Of a DNA stretch of 43,658 nt, positions 1 to 8,228 are shown in pieces. The DNA is from an uncultured Treponema sp. Lineage in GTDB: Bacteria; Spirochaetota; Spirochaetia; Treponematales; Treponemataceae. The stretch spans positions 1-43,658 of the forward strand of contig CAKZZO010000004.1 of the NCBI GenBank assembly GCA_937885175.1, given 5' to 3'. Position 1 is the stretch's first letter. Each line of letters starts with the position of its first letter. The position numbers were made by a program, and so were the translations under genes. The notes under the pieces were generated by a model that saw nothing but the letters and a program-made list of their open reading frames with translations, was not told where the DNA came from and searched no databases.

Positions 1-55
1 GTAGAGCAATGGACTGTTAATCCATGTGTCGCTGGTTCAAGCCCAGCAGGAGCCG
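1..55 (+). tRNA. tRNA-Asn (GTT), 5' end outside the window
   Basis: The visible part begins in the D arm (GAGC at 4-7). The anticodon stem ATGGA (9-13) pairs with TCCAT (21-25) around the loop CTGTTAA, giving anticodon GTT at 16-18. The variable loop is 26-30. The T stem GCTGG/CCAGC (31-35, 43-47) encloses TTCAAGC. The 3' acceptor strand is 48-54 with discriminator G55. The CCA tail is not encoded, so it must be added after transcription. About 20 nt of the 5' end lie upstream of the window. Confidence 0.93.
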
Positions 56-90
56 AAAAGACCTTGTCGCAAACGATGAGGTCTTTTTTT
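56..90 (+). terminator. Rho-independent terminator after tRNA-Asn
   Basis: AAAAGACCT (56-64) is complementary to AGGTCTTTT (79-87). A short inner TCG/CGA pair closes a CAAA loop, and the T run continues to 90. It directly follows the tRNA 3' end. Confidence 0.85.
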
Positions 91-149
91 TATGCCGATG
101 CACTGGGACTAGATTTTTTTGTGTTCCTATTAGCTATGGGGGAAGTGAC

Positions 150-746
150 ATGCCGACTATTTCAGAACAGAAAAAAGCCTTACGAAAGCAGATGGCAGAG
201 ACGCTGCGGGAATTTTCTCAGACCCATGATTGCGTATCTTTTTCGGAAGCGGCGCGTCACCTGGTGCTGCAAAGCGATTTTTTTGCCCGTTCTGACATTG
301 TGCTGGGCTATCTTTTTCATGGGATTGAGGCGGACTGCACGGGCGTGCTCTACAGTGCGCTTCAGATGGGAAAGCTGGTGGGGCTTCCGCGCATTCTTCC
401 CGGCACTGGCGATATGGATTTTTACCTGCTGGACGACACGCTGAACTTTGGCGACCAGATTGAGTCCGGCTCCTACGGCATAAGCGAGCCAGTTCCGACG
501 CTAGAAAAACTCGCCCTGGATGCATCGCTTGCAAAAAAACGCGTGCTGGTACTTGTGCCGGGCATGGCCTTTACCGAGGACGGTCGGAGGCTGGGGCGGG
601 GCAAGGGCTTTTACGACCGCTTTCTTTTCCGTCTGAAAGAGACTGGGGCACAGGTCTGGGCGGCGGGGTTTTGCTTTCCCTGTCAGATGACCGGCGATAT
701 TCCGACAGATGAACATGACCTGCTCTTGGACACGGTGTTTTTTTAA
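150..746 (+). CDS. 5-formyltetrahydrofolate cyclo-ligase
   Basis: A 198-residue protein, the usual length for this family, which performs the ATP-dependent conversion of 5-formyl-THF to 5,10-methenyl-THF in cytosolic one-carbon metabolism. The family signature is near the C terminus: GRGKGFYDR at about residues 149-157, which forms the nucleotide/phosphate-binding loop. The basic N-terminal helix (EQKKALRKQM) also fits the family. The ATG at 150 is preferred over an upstream in-frame start because GGGGGAAG lies just before it and the upstream frame runs through the tRNA and its terminator. It follows the tRNA-Asn terminator and converges with the M16-like gene, so it appears to be a single-gene unit. 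The symbol is left blank because names vary (ygfA, fau, yqgN). Confidence 0.9.
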   Translation: MPTISEQKKALRKQMAETLREFSQTHDCVSFSEAARHLVLQSDFFARSDIVLGYLFHGIEADCTGVLYSALQMGKLVGLPRILPGTGDMDFYLLDDTLNFGDQIESGSYGISEPVPTLEKLALDASLAKKRVLVLVPGMAFTEDGRRLGRGKGFYDRFLFRLKETGAQVWAAGFCFPCQMTGDIPTDEHDLLLDTVFF

Positions 747-864
747 GGGGCGTTGCGGGGCTGAAAAGCCTATTGGTGCCCCGCTTGAAGGGGGTGTGGT
801 GAAGACGGTGCTTGAGCGCAGGCGAAAGCACTGGCTGAACCCAGGGGGAAGGCTTTCCCCCGCA
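747..864. terminator. Convergent intergenic region with two hairpins
   Basis: This 118-bp stretch separates two convergent genes and holds no convincing ORF. GCGGGGC (755-761) pairs perfectly with GCCCCGC (778-784). GGGGGAA (844-850) pairs with TTCCCCC (855-861) around a 4-nt loop. Neither has a long T run, so bidirectional transcription termination is plausible but unproven. Confidence 0.45.
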
Positions 865-3621
865 TTATCGTTTTGAGTCAATTGAATAAACGCGAAAATC
901 CGGAATGTCGGCAAAATAAAACTTCATCAGGATAAAATAATCTTCGGCTCTTGCCTTGTCCACGGCCGCGTATTGGTCAAGGTAGAGGGTGGCGTTTCCA
1001 AAAGTTGTGCCTGTCTGTATGAGTTGGGCTGTGCCTTGGGCAGTTCCTGTGGTAGAAAGAGATTCCATGAGCCAGCGGTTTTCCATTCCGGCAAGCATAC
1101 GGTCTTTTTCCGTGTCGATTACGCCGATGTTCTCTGCATTTACCAGCGTCTGTAAGTCTTCTGTTACTTCTGCAATTGTTTCCAGATAGGCTGCGTCAAT
1201 TTTTGAAATCTGCGTAACGTTTTGGGCATAGAGCCGCGCAAAGGGAAAGTCAAAGTCGGGAATGTCCGTTCTGATTTTGATGTCGGAGCCGAGTTTTGCC
1301 TGCATACGCTGTGAAATCTCATAGAGGAGGGCGTTAAAAAGGGCAAGGTCTGTGCTTGAAAGGTCGGGAGCAGGAATGCAGTAGAGCGTGGGATCATTGA
1401 AATGCTTTGTGGGCACAAGGACTGCAGGGCGGGGACCGGCCTTGTCTGCGCTGATATCGGTAAGAAAAAGATGGCGCAGCTGGATGCGTTTGATGCGGCG
1501 GGGCATGTCTGGTTTTGCCACTCTTGCGTCTATGGATGCCGTTTCCTTTTGGGAGAGCAGGCTGCCTAAGGTTTCCTGCATGGTTTTTTGGAGGGCATCC
1601 GCATGGCTAATGCCGCCGGCAACAATGAGGGAAAAACGGCTGGAATCCAGTAAGAGGGGATAGGCGGCGGCAATATGGGTAAAGTCTGTTTTTACGGGCT
1701 TGTCGGCGGTATCGTCAAAGAGATGTACGTAGTCATCTTTTGCATAGAGGGTGCGCATGGCGGAGCAGAGCAGCTGGAATGTTGCCGCCCCGGATTTTAT
1801 TCTCCATTGGGTGCGCTCATCGTAGGTAATGCCGTCTGCCATGGCGGGGGTGATGTCTCCATATATCAGTGCTTCTGAAATGGCACGGACGCAATCTTCT
1901 GCTTCTTCTGTGGCACAGGTAACGGTGAGCAGGGAGCAGTTTGCATAGGTTCTTGCGCGTACGTCGCTGTCTCCTGTCATAAGCCCTTGTGCTGCCCGCC
2001 CGTCAAGGCTGCGTCTGATGTTTATGGCCAGAGCGTCAGTAAGTATGCTGCAAAGACCGGGGCTTTCTTTTGCAAAAAGCAGTTCTCCGCCACGGATTGT
2101 GATGGCAATGGCCGTTGTCTTTGCGCCAGGGGTCTGCTTTAGGGTGACGGGTATGCCGTTTGCAAGTGAAAATGAAGAAAAATGCCCCTTGTTTTCCTGA
2201 ATGAAGCGGGTGGCGGCATTTGTCATGTCTGGCTGGCTGCTGGCGATGCTGGCCGCTTCTTTTTGTTCTGACTGCTCTTGTGCCATCTGCTGGCGGTAGA
2301 GTTCCTGCAGGTACCAGGAGCCGTTTTTGCGTGTTACGGTCTGATAGCCGGCCTTTTGAAATTCTTTGGCATGTTTTGCGTACGTTTTTGCGTTTACCAG
2401 TACAAAAACTGCCGGCTCTTTTGTATGCAGATAGGATTCCAGCAGGGGAGCGGAAATTGTTTCGGCCATGCGCTGACTGCGGGAAAAAAGCGTTGCTGCG
2501 CTGTCTCCGGGAAAAAGTGCCGTCCAGCCGCTTAGCAGTTCCATAAGGGCGGAAGAGTCATCTGCACGGCGGCGAAATTCTGCGGCAATGCGCTTTTGAG
2601 CGTAGTCTACTTCGTCCGCCGTAAAAAGTCCGTCAGCCTTGGTGAGACGCAAAAAACTTTCTGCCTGGGCACAGGGCGAAGCCTTGGTCTTTTCCAAAAG
2701 AGACTGGATGATGAGGCGGGAAGAGCCATGCTTTTGCGCACTGGCTACATTGATGTATTCCCCGCCGTAGATGGCCAGTGATTTTTCTGCAAGCAGACGG
2801 CTTTTGTAACTGCTGTAATCGCTGTTCATTACGGCGGCGGCACAGTCTGCTTCGTCTGCGGAAAGATGGCTGTACTGTAAGACAATCTGGGTCATGTCTG
2901 CCGTAAAAGAGTCGTCAACAAGGACATATTTTTGCCCCTTGCTGGCAGTTTCGGCGGGGATGTCTGTGGGAGCAAGAGGAGATGCCCTAAAGGTTTCAAA
3001 ATATTTTTTTACCAGTTGGTATGCATGTTGTGCCGTGATGTTTCCGCTGATGTAGAGGCTGGCTCTTTGGGGACTATAGTATTGGCTTCCGATATCGTTT
3101 AGGATTGACCGGGCAGCAGACAAAGTGGTGGCAGAAAAAAGGGCAGGGTAGACACCGCTTTCCACCTTCCAGGGGGCTGCGGGAAACATGCGGGAATCAA
3201 TGGCCGTGTTGATAAAGCCAGCCGTGCTTTCCGCATATTCGGCTACTTCATCCTTCATTTGCTTTAGGGCGGCTCTCAGCGTGGCATCAGTCAGGGGCAT
3301 GGGTTTTAGGCAGGCGGCGAGTTCCATAACCGCATGTTCACTTTCCTGCGGGGCAACTGTTTTGACCATGCGCACACTGTCTGCGGAAATGTCCGCTCCC
3401 AAAAGCCGCGCATACAGGGGAAAAAATCCTGCACTTCGTTCTGTTTGGGCAGCGTAGCCTGCCTGAATGTTCAGCTCAAGACGGACTGGTGCGGAACTGG
3501 TGTCGGAAAGCACAAAGAGTCTGAGCCCGTTTTCCAAGGTGAATGATTGTATGTCCTGAGGAGAAAATGCAGAAAGCTTTGCAAGAGAGATAAAGGCAAG
3601 CGCAAGGAAAATTTTTTTCAT
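865..3621 (-). CDS. M16 (insulinase-like) family protein without HxxEH motif
   Basis: A 918-residue protein with a cleavable-looking signal peptide (MKKIFLALAF then a small-residue stretch to about residue 20), so probably periplasmic. It has the M16 two-halves layout: each half opens with the beta-hairpin pattern 'L.NG..v' (LENGLRLFV near residue 28, LANGIPVTL near residue 500). The first half also has the 'YY.P..a.l.i.G' segment typical of M16B. The zinc site HxxEH, expected about 40 residues after each opening, is absent from both halves; the first has FFPLYARLL there. It is therefore probably a non-catalytic homologue, acting as a subunit or binding protein. Start ATG at 3621 shares its A with the stop of the upstream GGDEF gene (TAATG), which suggests translational coupling. 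The longer N-terminal extension in the same frame lies inside that gene and was rejected. Confidence 0.7.
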   Translation of the reverse strand: MKKIFLALAFISLAKLSAFSPQDIQSFTLENGLRLFVLSDTSSAPVRLELNIQAGYAAQTERSAGFFPLYARLLGADISADSVRMVKTVAPQESEHAVMELAACLKPMPLTDATLRAALKQMKDEVAEYAESTAGFINTAIDSRMFPAAPWKVESGVYPALFSATTLSAARSILNDIGSQYYSPQRASLYISGNITAQHAYQLVKKYFETFRASPLAPTDIPAETASKGQKYVLVDDSFTADMTQIVLQYSHLSADEADCAAAVMNSDYSSYKSRLLAEKSLAIYGGEYINVASAQKHGSSRLIIQSLLEKTKASPCAQAESFLRLTKADGLFTADEVDYAQKRIAAEFRRRADDSSALMELLSGWTALFPGDSAATLFSRSQRMAETISAPLLESYLHTKEPAVFVLVNAKTYAKHAKEFQKAGYQTVTRKNGSWYLQELYRQQMAQEQSEQKEAASIASSQPDMTNAATRFIQENKGHFSSFSLANGIPVTLKQTPGAKTTAIAITIRGGELLFAKESPGLCSILTDALAINIRRSLDGRAAQGLMTGDSDVRARTYANCSLLTVTCATEEAEDCVRAISEALIYGDITPAMADGITYDERTQWRIKSGAATFQLLCSAMRTLYAKDDYVHLFDDTADKPVKTDFTHIAAAYPLLLDSSRFSLIVAGGISHADALQKTMQETLGSLLSQKETASIDARVAKPDMPRRIKRIQLRHLFLTDISADKAGPRPAVLVPTKHFNDPTLYCIPAPDLSSTDLALFNALLYEISQRMQAKLGSDIKIRTDIPDFDFPFARLYAQNVTQISKIDAAYLETIAEVTEDLQTLVNAENIGVIDTEKDRMLAGMENRWLMESLSTTGTAQGTAQLIQTGTTFGNATLYLDQYAAVDKARAEDYFILMKFYFADIPDFRVYSIDSKR

Positions 3622-4994
3622 TACGCCTGCACATCTTCCATGTCTGGACTGTAGATTTCGCAACCGCGCTTGCCTTTTTCTTTTACGCGGTACAAGGCTT
3701 TGTCAGCCCGTTTGTACAGGTCTTCGTCAAAGCCTTCGGGTGCAAATGCAATGCCAACGCTTACGGAAACAGGGCTGATGCCGTCTTCAATATTTACAAG
3801 CAGGTCGTTTACCGTTTCAATCTTCTTTTTGATGGTAGCCGCTGCCAGAGGAGGACAGTCAGGAAGAATAGCGGCAAATTCATCGCCACCGATACGGGCA
3901 ACGTAGTCGCCCTCGCGGAATGTTTCGGTAAGGATGCGGGCCAGTTCTTTTAGTGCCGTGTCGCCGCCAGCGTGTCCGTAGGTGTCATTGATATACTTAA
4001 AGTTGTCCATGTCGATAAGGAGCAGGGCAATCTTTTGCTTCTTTTCTTTGGAAGTGCTGCATACCTGATCAAAGGCGCGACGGTTGAGGATGCCAGTAAG
4101 GGCATCGTATTCAGCCTTTTTAAGCAGGGATTTTTCGTTCTGCGCCTTTAAGTCGTAGATTTGATTATAACTTTCTGCCAGGTGCTTACACTCTGCAGAA
4201 CCGATGATGCTGAGTTTTTCATCCTTTTGGATTGACTTCTGAAAGCGTTCCAGCGGGAAGATGACCAGAACGGCTAATGCGATAAAGAGCAGCACGTTTA
4301 CAACCAGCAAAATAAGGAAGAGAAGGCGCAGGCGGTTGATGCTTGCCCCCAGTTCATCGGCGTTCATGTTCAGTTCGTCTTTTATCTGCTGCTCAATGGC
4401 GGCAATGGTCAGACGGCAGTTTTCGTTGATGCGTGTTTTATAGATAAGGTAGCCTTCTCCAAAGAGATTGTTTATGGCTGTTTCCTGCAATTTTTCCTTG
4501 GGGATATTCTGGTCGATGTTGCGAATGGTAATTTTGCGTATGTCCGCCGGGATGTCATTTTCTCCCATGACCTTGTAGGCAAGGCGTATTGCGTACAATT
4601 CCATGTTGATAAGACTCTGAGCCTGTTCCATGGCGATTTTGAGACGCTGGAGGGCAAGGTCTTTTTCCGAACAGACGGTTTCCAGTTCTTCAAGAGCCTT
4701 CTGCTGGCGTTTTGTTACATTTATTTCGTCAAGATAGGCGTTCACATATTCCGTCTTATGGGTGACGATAAAAAGACGTGCCTGGTCAGTCAGATAGTTT
4801 GCGGATTCCTTGATAAGCTCCGAACTTTGCTCACAGATGATGAACTTATCAATGGCATTTTTAACCGCATGGAATTTTTGGTTCACCTTATTGGAAATAA
4901 CAAGAATAAAACAGAATACAATTGCCGTTAAAACGGTGAAAAACGCGCTGAGAAACTGAATGTTTATGCCGGTCGTATTCTTTTTATTTCGCAA
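3621..4994 (-). CDS. Transmembrane diguanylate cyclase (GGDEF)
   Basis: A 457-residue inner-membrane protein predicted to make cyclic di-GMP from two GTP. Layout: TM1 at about 14-34, a largely helical periplasmic region of about 190 residues, TM2 at 223-248, a short linker, then the GGDEF domain. The active-site motif is intact (RIGGDEF, GGDEF at 369-373). An inhibitory I-site RxxD (REGD, 360-363) sits five residues before it, so product feedback is likely. The start appears to be TTG at 4994: AAGGAGAT lies about 9 nt upstream inside the preceding gene. This gives an 11-bp overlap with the DctP gene and suggests coupled translation. The periplasmic region matches no sensor fold I can name. 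Its coupling to a substrate-binding protein suggests that protein may supply its input, which is inference. Confidence 0.88.
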   Translation of the reverse strand: MRNKKNTTGINIQFLSAFFTVLTAIVFCFILVISNKVNQKFHAVKNAIDKFIICEQSSELIKESANYLTDQARLFIVTHKTEYVNAYLDEINVTKRQQKALEELETVCSEKDLALQRLKIAMEQAQSLINMELYAIRLAYKVMGENDIPADIRKITIRNIDQNIPKEKLQETAINNLFGEGYLIYKTRINENCRLTIAAIEQQIKDELNMNADELGASINRLRLLFLILLVVNVLLFIALAVLVIFPLERFQKSIQKDEKLSIIGSAECKHLAESYNQIYDLKAQNEKSLLKKAEYDALTGILNRRAFDQVCSTSKEKKQKIALLLIDMDNFKYINDTYGHAGGDTALKELARILTETFREGDYVARIGGDEFAAILPDCPPLAAATIKKKIETVNDLLVNIEDGISPVSVSVGIAFAPEGFDEDLYKRADKALYRVKEKGKRGCEIYSPDMEDVQA

Positions 4995-5991
4995 GATCGG
5001 TTATCTCCTTGTAGAGTTTCGGATTTGTCTGAGATGCGCCTTTGATAACATCTGCACAGGCCGCTTGCCACTCTGACTTGTCTGATACTTCAACAAACTG
5101 CACGCCTTCTTCTTTAAGGGTGAGGCGGGATTTGTTTTCGGCTTCCTGCGAGACTTTGCTGCAGTATTCGCCGGCATATTTTCCTGCTTCAATCAAGGCT
5201 TTCTGCTGGCTTGCTGACAGGCTGTCCCACACTTGTGACGAAATGACTACTTCAGTAACGCCAAGCTGGTGACCGTCCAGAATCATGTAGGGAGCAATTT
5301 TATTGAAGTGATTGGAAAGGTAGTTTGCAATGGGCTGTTCGGCTATTTCCACAATGCCAGTCTGAAGAGAAGAATACAGTTCAGAGAAGGAAACGGCAAC
5401 CGGGTCTCCCTGCAGGCTGGTAATAATCTCCTTCATTATGGAGTTTCCTGCACTGCGGATGGTATGACCCTTAAAGTCAGATACGCCATTCAGTTTGGAG
5501 GTAGAGAAGAAATGACGGAATCCTTCTTCTGCAAAAAAGAGCCCCTTGATGCCAATCTTCTTTTCGTAGGGTTCGTTCAGAATAGTCTGAGCGGTATCTG
5601 AAAGGGCAAAGTTCCAGAAATGTTCACGGCTTACAAAGGTAAAGGGAATGTCCAGAAGTTCGTGCTTTTCGCAGCCGTAGGCAACAAGGGCGGCGGGAGA
5701 AACGCGGGCAATATGGATTTTAGAATTTGGCTGGGTCATCACTTTCATAACGGAAGTGTTGTCGCCCAAAATGCCGCCGGTATGCAGTTCGATTTTGATG
5801 GTGCCCTTGGAGAGTTCCGCTGCTTTTTCTACAAAAGCCTGGTCAATCCATGCGGAAATGGAATCACTGGGATTTGACTCTGCCATGGCAAGCGTTACGG
5901 GCTTGTCGTTTGCTCCATTTTTCTTGTCTTTGCAGGCAACAAGGGAAAAAACCGATAAAACTGCACTGATAATGAAAATGATTTTTTTCAT
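4984..5991 (-). CDS. TRAP-type (DctP family) substrate-binding lipoprotein 4
   Basis: 335 residues with a lipoprotein signal peptide (h-region then SLVAC, Cys at about residue 20). The mature part is a DctP-like periplasmic binding protein, with the family pattern GLFFAEEGFRHFF in the middle and the helical spine 'LQTGIVEIAEQPIANYL'. Three close paralogues precede it, all sharing 'GGILGD' or 'SGILGD', the EEGFR(H/N) segment and '(D/E)QP(I/L)ANYL'. Family members usually bind organic acids for DctQM permeases, but no permease gene is present here. Its 3' end overlaps the TTG start of the GGDEF gene by 11 bp. It has its own consensus promoter at 6034-6062. The ligand cannot be inferred from the sequence. 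Confidence 0.88.
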   Translation of the reverse strand: MKKIIFIISAVLSVFSLVACKDKKNGANDKPVTLAMAESNPSDSISAWIDQAFVEKAAELSKGTIKIELHTGGILGDNTSVMKVMTQPNSKIHIARVSPAALVAYGCEKHELLDIPFTFVSREHFWNFALSDTAQTILNEPYEKKIGIKGLFFAEEGFRHFFSTSKLNGVSDFKGHTIRSAGNSIMKEIITSLQGDPVAVSFSELYSSLQTGIVEIAEQPIANYLSNHFNKIAPYMILDGHQLGVTEVVISSQVWDSLSASQQKALIEAGKYAGEYCSKVSQEAENKSRLTLKEEGVQFVEVSDKSEWQAACADVIKGASQTNPKLYKEITDLAK

Positions 5992-5994
5992 AGA

Positions 5995-6081
5995 AGATAC
6001 CCTGCCTCACAAATAAGAAAAATATATGGATTTATTATAAATCTAGTTTTTCTTACTGTCAATTATAATGACAGGGTATCT
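5995..6081. repeat. Nested inverted repeats around the DctP-4 promoter
   Basis: AGATACCCTG (5995-6004) is the exact reverse complement of CAGGGTATCT (6072-6081). Inside lie TAAGAAAAA (6014-6022) with TTTTTCTTA (6047-6055), and the palindrome at 6029-6043. CTGTCA/TGACAG (6056-6061, 6069-6074) adds a small hairpin. The downstream outer arm sits next to the ribosome-binding region of the DctP gene, while the upstream arm lies beyond the -35 box. They could therefore act as DNA operators rather than only as an RNA hairpin. Confidence 0.6.
6034..6062 (-). promoter_or_regulatory. Consensus sigma-70 promoter for DctP gene 4
   Basis: On the minus strand TTGACA (6057-6062) is followed by exactly 17 bp and TATAAT (6034-6039), a perfect vegetative consensus. 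The -10 box lies inside a 15-bp palindrome (6029-6043, GATTTAT arms), which could be a regulator site. Confidence 0.85.
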
Positions 6082-6099
6082 CAAAAAGGGGAAAGGAAC

Positions 6100-7107
6100 T
6101 TATTTTGCCAGGTCAAGAATCTCCTGATAGAGTTCAGGGGCGGCTTTTGCTGACTCTGCAATGATGTCTGCGCTTGCCGTCTGCCATGGCGTAAGGTCGG
6201 AAACCTCGGTAAAGACAGCACCTTCTGCAAGAAGCTGTGCTTTTGCCGCATCTTCTGCTTCCTGTGAGACTTTGCGGCAGACTTCTCCAGCATATCTTCC
6301 GGCCTCGGTAAGAATCTGCCTCTGCTCCTTGCTCAGTTTGTCCCATGTTTCTGATGCGATGACCACCTCGGTTACACCCAGTGTGTGGCCGTCAAGAACC
6401 ATGTAGGGGGCTATGTTGTGGAAATGGTTTGCGAGGTAGTTTGCAAGGGGCTGATCGGCGGCATCGGCTATACCTGTCTGCAATGCAGAATACAAGTCGG
6501 CAAAGCCAACGGAAACGGCATTTGCCTTGAGACCGCTTGCTATGCCTTTCATAATGGGGTCTGAGGTAATCCGCAGTTTTATGCCGTTAAAATCTTGGGG
6601 TGAAGAAAGTTTTTTTGTTGCAAAAAAGTTGCGGAAGCCTTCTTCTCCGTAGAAAAGTCCTTTGAGGCCCACGCCGTCTTCATATGGCTCATTCAAAATG
6701 GACTGAGCGGCTTCTGATGTGGCGAATTTCCAGAAATGGTCTTTGTTGGCAAAGGTAAAGGGAATGACCAAAAGCGAAGACTTTTCGCAACCCAGTGCGG
6801 CAACGTTAAAGGCAGAGATACGCTGCAAGTGAATGGTGTTGCCCGGCTTTCTCAGTAAGTCCATGACGCTTTCTTCATCGCCAAGTATTCCGCCAGTCTG
6901 CAAGTCAATCTTGATTTTTCCGCCAGAAAGTTCCTCAACCTTTTCCTTAAAGGCCTGATCCATTTGGGCAGAAATCGTGCCTTCCGGATTGACTTCCGCC
7001 ATGACCAATGTGATTTCTTGTCCTGCAAGCCCATCCTTTTTTCCTTTGCAAGAAATGATGCCTAGAACACAGGTAAGGGCTGCACAAACGGTTAGAATCT
7101 TCTTCAT
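6100..7107 (-). CDS. TRAP-type (DctP family) substrate-binding lipoprotein 3
   Basis: 335 residues with a lipobox GIISC (Cys about residue 20), so a predicted lipoprotein facing the periplasm. It carries the DctP core: 'GLFYGEEGFRNFF', 'LQTGIADAADQPLANYL' and a conserved C-terminal helix with CRKVSQEAED. It is collinear with, and clearly paralogous to, the genes on either side, so the cluster arose by tandem duplication. It has its own perfect promoter (7148-7176). The start ATG at 7107 is supported by CAGGAG upstream, which lies in one arm of an inverted repeat (7112-7150). No DctQ or DctM permease lies nearby. Divergence among the four paralogues suggests different ligands, but none can be assigned. 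Confidence 0.88.
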   Translation of the reverse strand: MKKILTVCAALTCVLGIISCKGKKDGLAGQEITLVMAEVNPEGTISAQMDQAFKEKVEELSGGKIKIDLQTGGILGDEESVMDLLRKPGNTIHLQRISAFNVAALGCEKSSLLVIPFTFANKDHFWKFATSEAAQSILNEPYEDGVGLKGLFYGEEGFRNFFATKKLSSPQDFNGIKLRITSDPIMKGIASGLKANAVSVGFADLYSALQTGIADAADQPLANYLANHFHNIAPYMVLDGHTLGVTEVVIASETWDKLSKEQRQILTEAGRYAGEVCRKVSQEAEDAAKAQLLAEGAVFTEVSDLTPWQTASADIIAESAKAAPELYQEILDLAK

Positions 7108-7111
7108 AACA

Positions 7112-7150
7112 AATACTCCTGCAATGTGTGAAATGTATTACAGGAGTATT
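7112..7150. repeat. Inverted repeat overlapping the SD and -10 of DctP gene 3
   Basis: AATACTCCTG (7112-7121) is the exact reverse complement of CAGGAGTATT (7141-7150), with a 19-bp spacer. The first arm contains the minus-strand ribosome-binding site and the second overlaps the -10 hexamer. Transcription should start inside or just after the -10-proximal arm, so an operator is at least as likely as an RNA hairpin that hides the ribosome-binding site. Confidence 0.65.
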
Positions 7151-7176
7151 ATATTTTTCTTTTTTTCGTCTGTCAA
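7148..7176 (-). promoter_or_regulatory. Consensus sigma-70 promoter for DctP gene 3
   Basis: TTGACA (7171-7176 on minus), 17 bp, TATAAT (7148-7153): a perfect vegetative consensus upstream of the gene starting at 7107. Confidence 0.85.
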
Positions 7177-7207
7177 ATTGCTGTGGGGCTCTTAACGAAG
7201 TTTTGTG

Positions 7208-8218
7208 CTAGTTCTCTGCGTAACTCAAAATAGTCTGGTAAAAGTCAGGATCTACGGCCGCCCCTTCTTCTATGACGGCGGCGCAGGCTTTCTGCCACGG
7301 TCTGATGTCGTCTACATCGGTGAGGATTGCTCCCTCTGCAAGAAGTCCAGCCTTTACCTTGTCTTCCTCGGTTTGGGAAAGTTTTCTGCAGAAGTCAGAC
7401 GCATACTTTCCCGCCTCAATGAGGATATTCTGCTGCTTTTCGGAAAGGGTTTGCCAACATTCTTCGGTTATGACCGTTTCCATAACGCCCAGCGTGTGTC
7501 CGTCAAAAATCATGTAGGGGGCAACGGTGTTAAAATGATTTGCGAGGTAATTTGCGATAGGCTGCTCTGCCGCGTCGATAATGCCAGTCTGGAGGGCAAC
7601 ATACAAATCCGCATAATTTACGGGAATACTGCTTGCCTTTACGCCTGCAATGAGCCCCTGCATGGCCTTGTCATTGGTGCCGCGGACTTTGAGTCCCATA
7701 AAGTCTTCCACTTTTTCGATTTTTTTGGTGGAAAAAAAGTGACGGAATCCTTCTTCGCCAAAGAACAGACCCCTGAGCCCCAAACCTACTGCAACAGGCT
7801 CGTTAAGGATGTCCTCCGCGGCATCAGACGTTGCCAGCCGCCAGAAGTGTTCCTTGCTGGAAAAGGTGAAGGGAATGGAAAGAAGTGATGATTTTTTGCA
7901 GCCGTACATGGCCATGTTTACCGCAGACATACGGTGAATCTGAATGGTGCTGTTGGGCTTCATCATTAAATCCATAACGGAGTCAACATCTCCCAGTATG
8001 CCTGAGCACTGCAAGTCAATCTTGATTTTTCCGTTGGAAAGTTCCTCAACCTTTTGCTTAAAGGCCTGATCCATCTGACCGGCAATGGTTTCTGCCGGAT
8101 TGACTTCCGCCATGACCAGGGTGATTTCTTTATCTTCTGCGGGAGCCTTTTTGTTGCAGGCAAAAAAGACGAGGCACAGTGCCGTACAGGCAGCTGATGC
8201 ATACAAGAATCTTGTCAT
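7208..8218 (-). CDS. TRAP-type (DctP family) substrate-binding lipoprotein 2
   Basis: 336 residues from ATG 8218, preceded by AGGAGAG. A longer in-frame extension overlaps the upstream gene's end and was rejected because the lipoprotein signal (MTRFLYASAACTALCL, then VFFAC) begins here. The mature part has the DctP hallmarks 'GLFFGEEGFRHFF' and 'LQTGIIDAAEQPIANYL'. Only 10 bp separate it from DctP gene 1 and I see no promoter between them, so these two are probably co-transcribed from 9274-9302. The four paralogues share a sequence around 'KIKIDLQ.(S/T)GILGD', showing common descent. Ligand unknown. Confidence 0.87.
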   Translation of the reverse strand: MTRFLYASAACTALCLVFFACNKKAPAEDKEITLVMAEVNPAETIAGQMDQAFKQKVEELSNGKIKIDLQCSGILGDVDSVMDLMMKPNSTIQIHRMSAVNMAMYGCKKSSLLSIPFTFSSKEHFWRLATSDAAEDILNEPVAVGLGLRGLFFGEEGFRHFFSTKKIEKVEDFMGLKVRGTNDKAMQGLIAGVKASSIPVNYADLYVALQTGIIDAAEQPIANYLANHFNTVAPYMIFDGHTLGVMETVITEECWQTLSEKQQNILIEAGKYASDFCRKLSQTEEDKVKAGLLAEGAILTDVDDIRPWQKACAAVIEEGAAVDPDFYQTILSYAEN

Positions 8219-8228
8219 AAACGCTCTC

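Noticed and set aside
7205..7888. 227-codon open frame antisense to DctP gene 2
   Set aside because: Shadow of a real paralogous gene; similar antisense frames appear over the other DctP genes.
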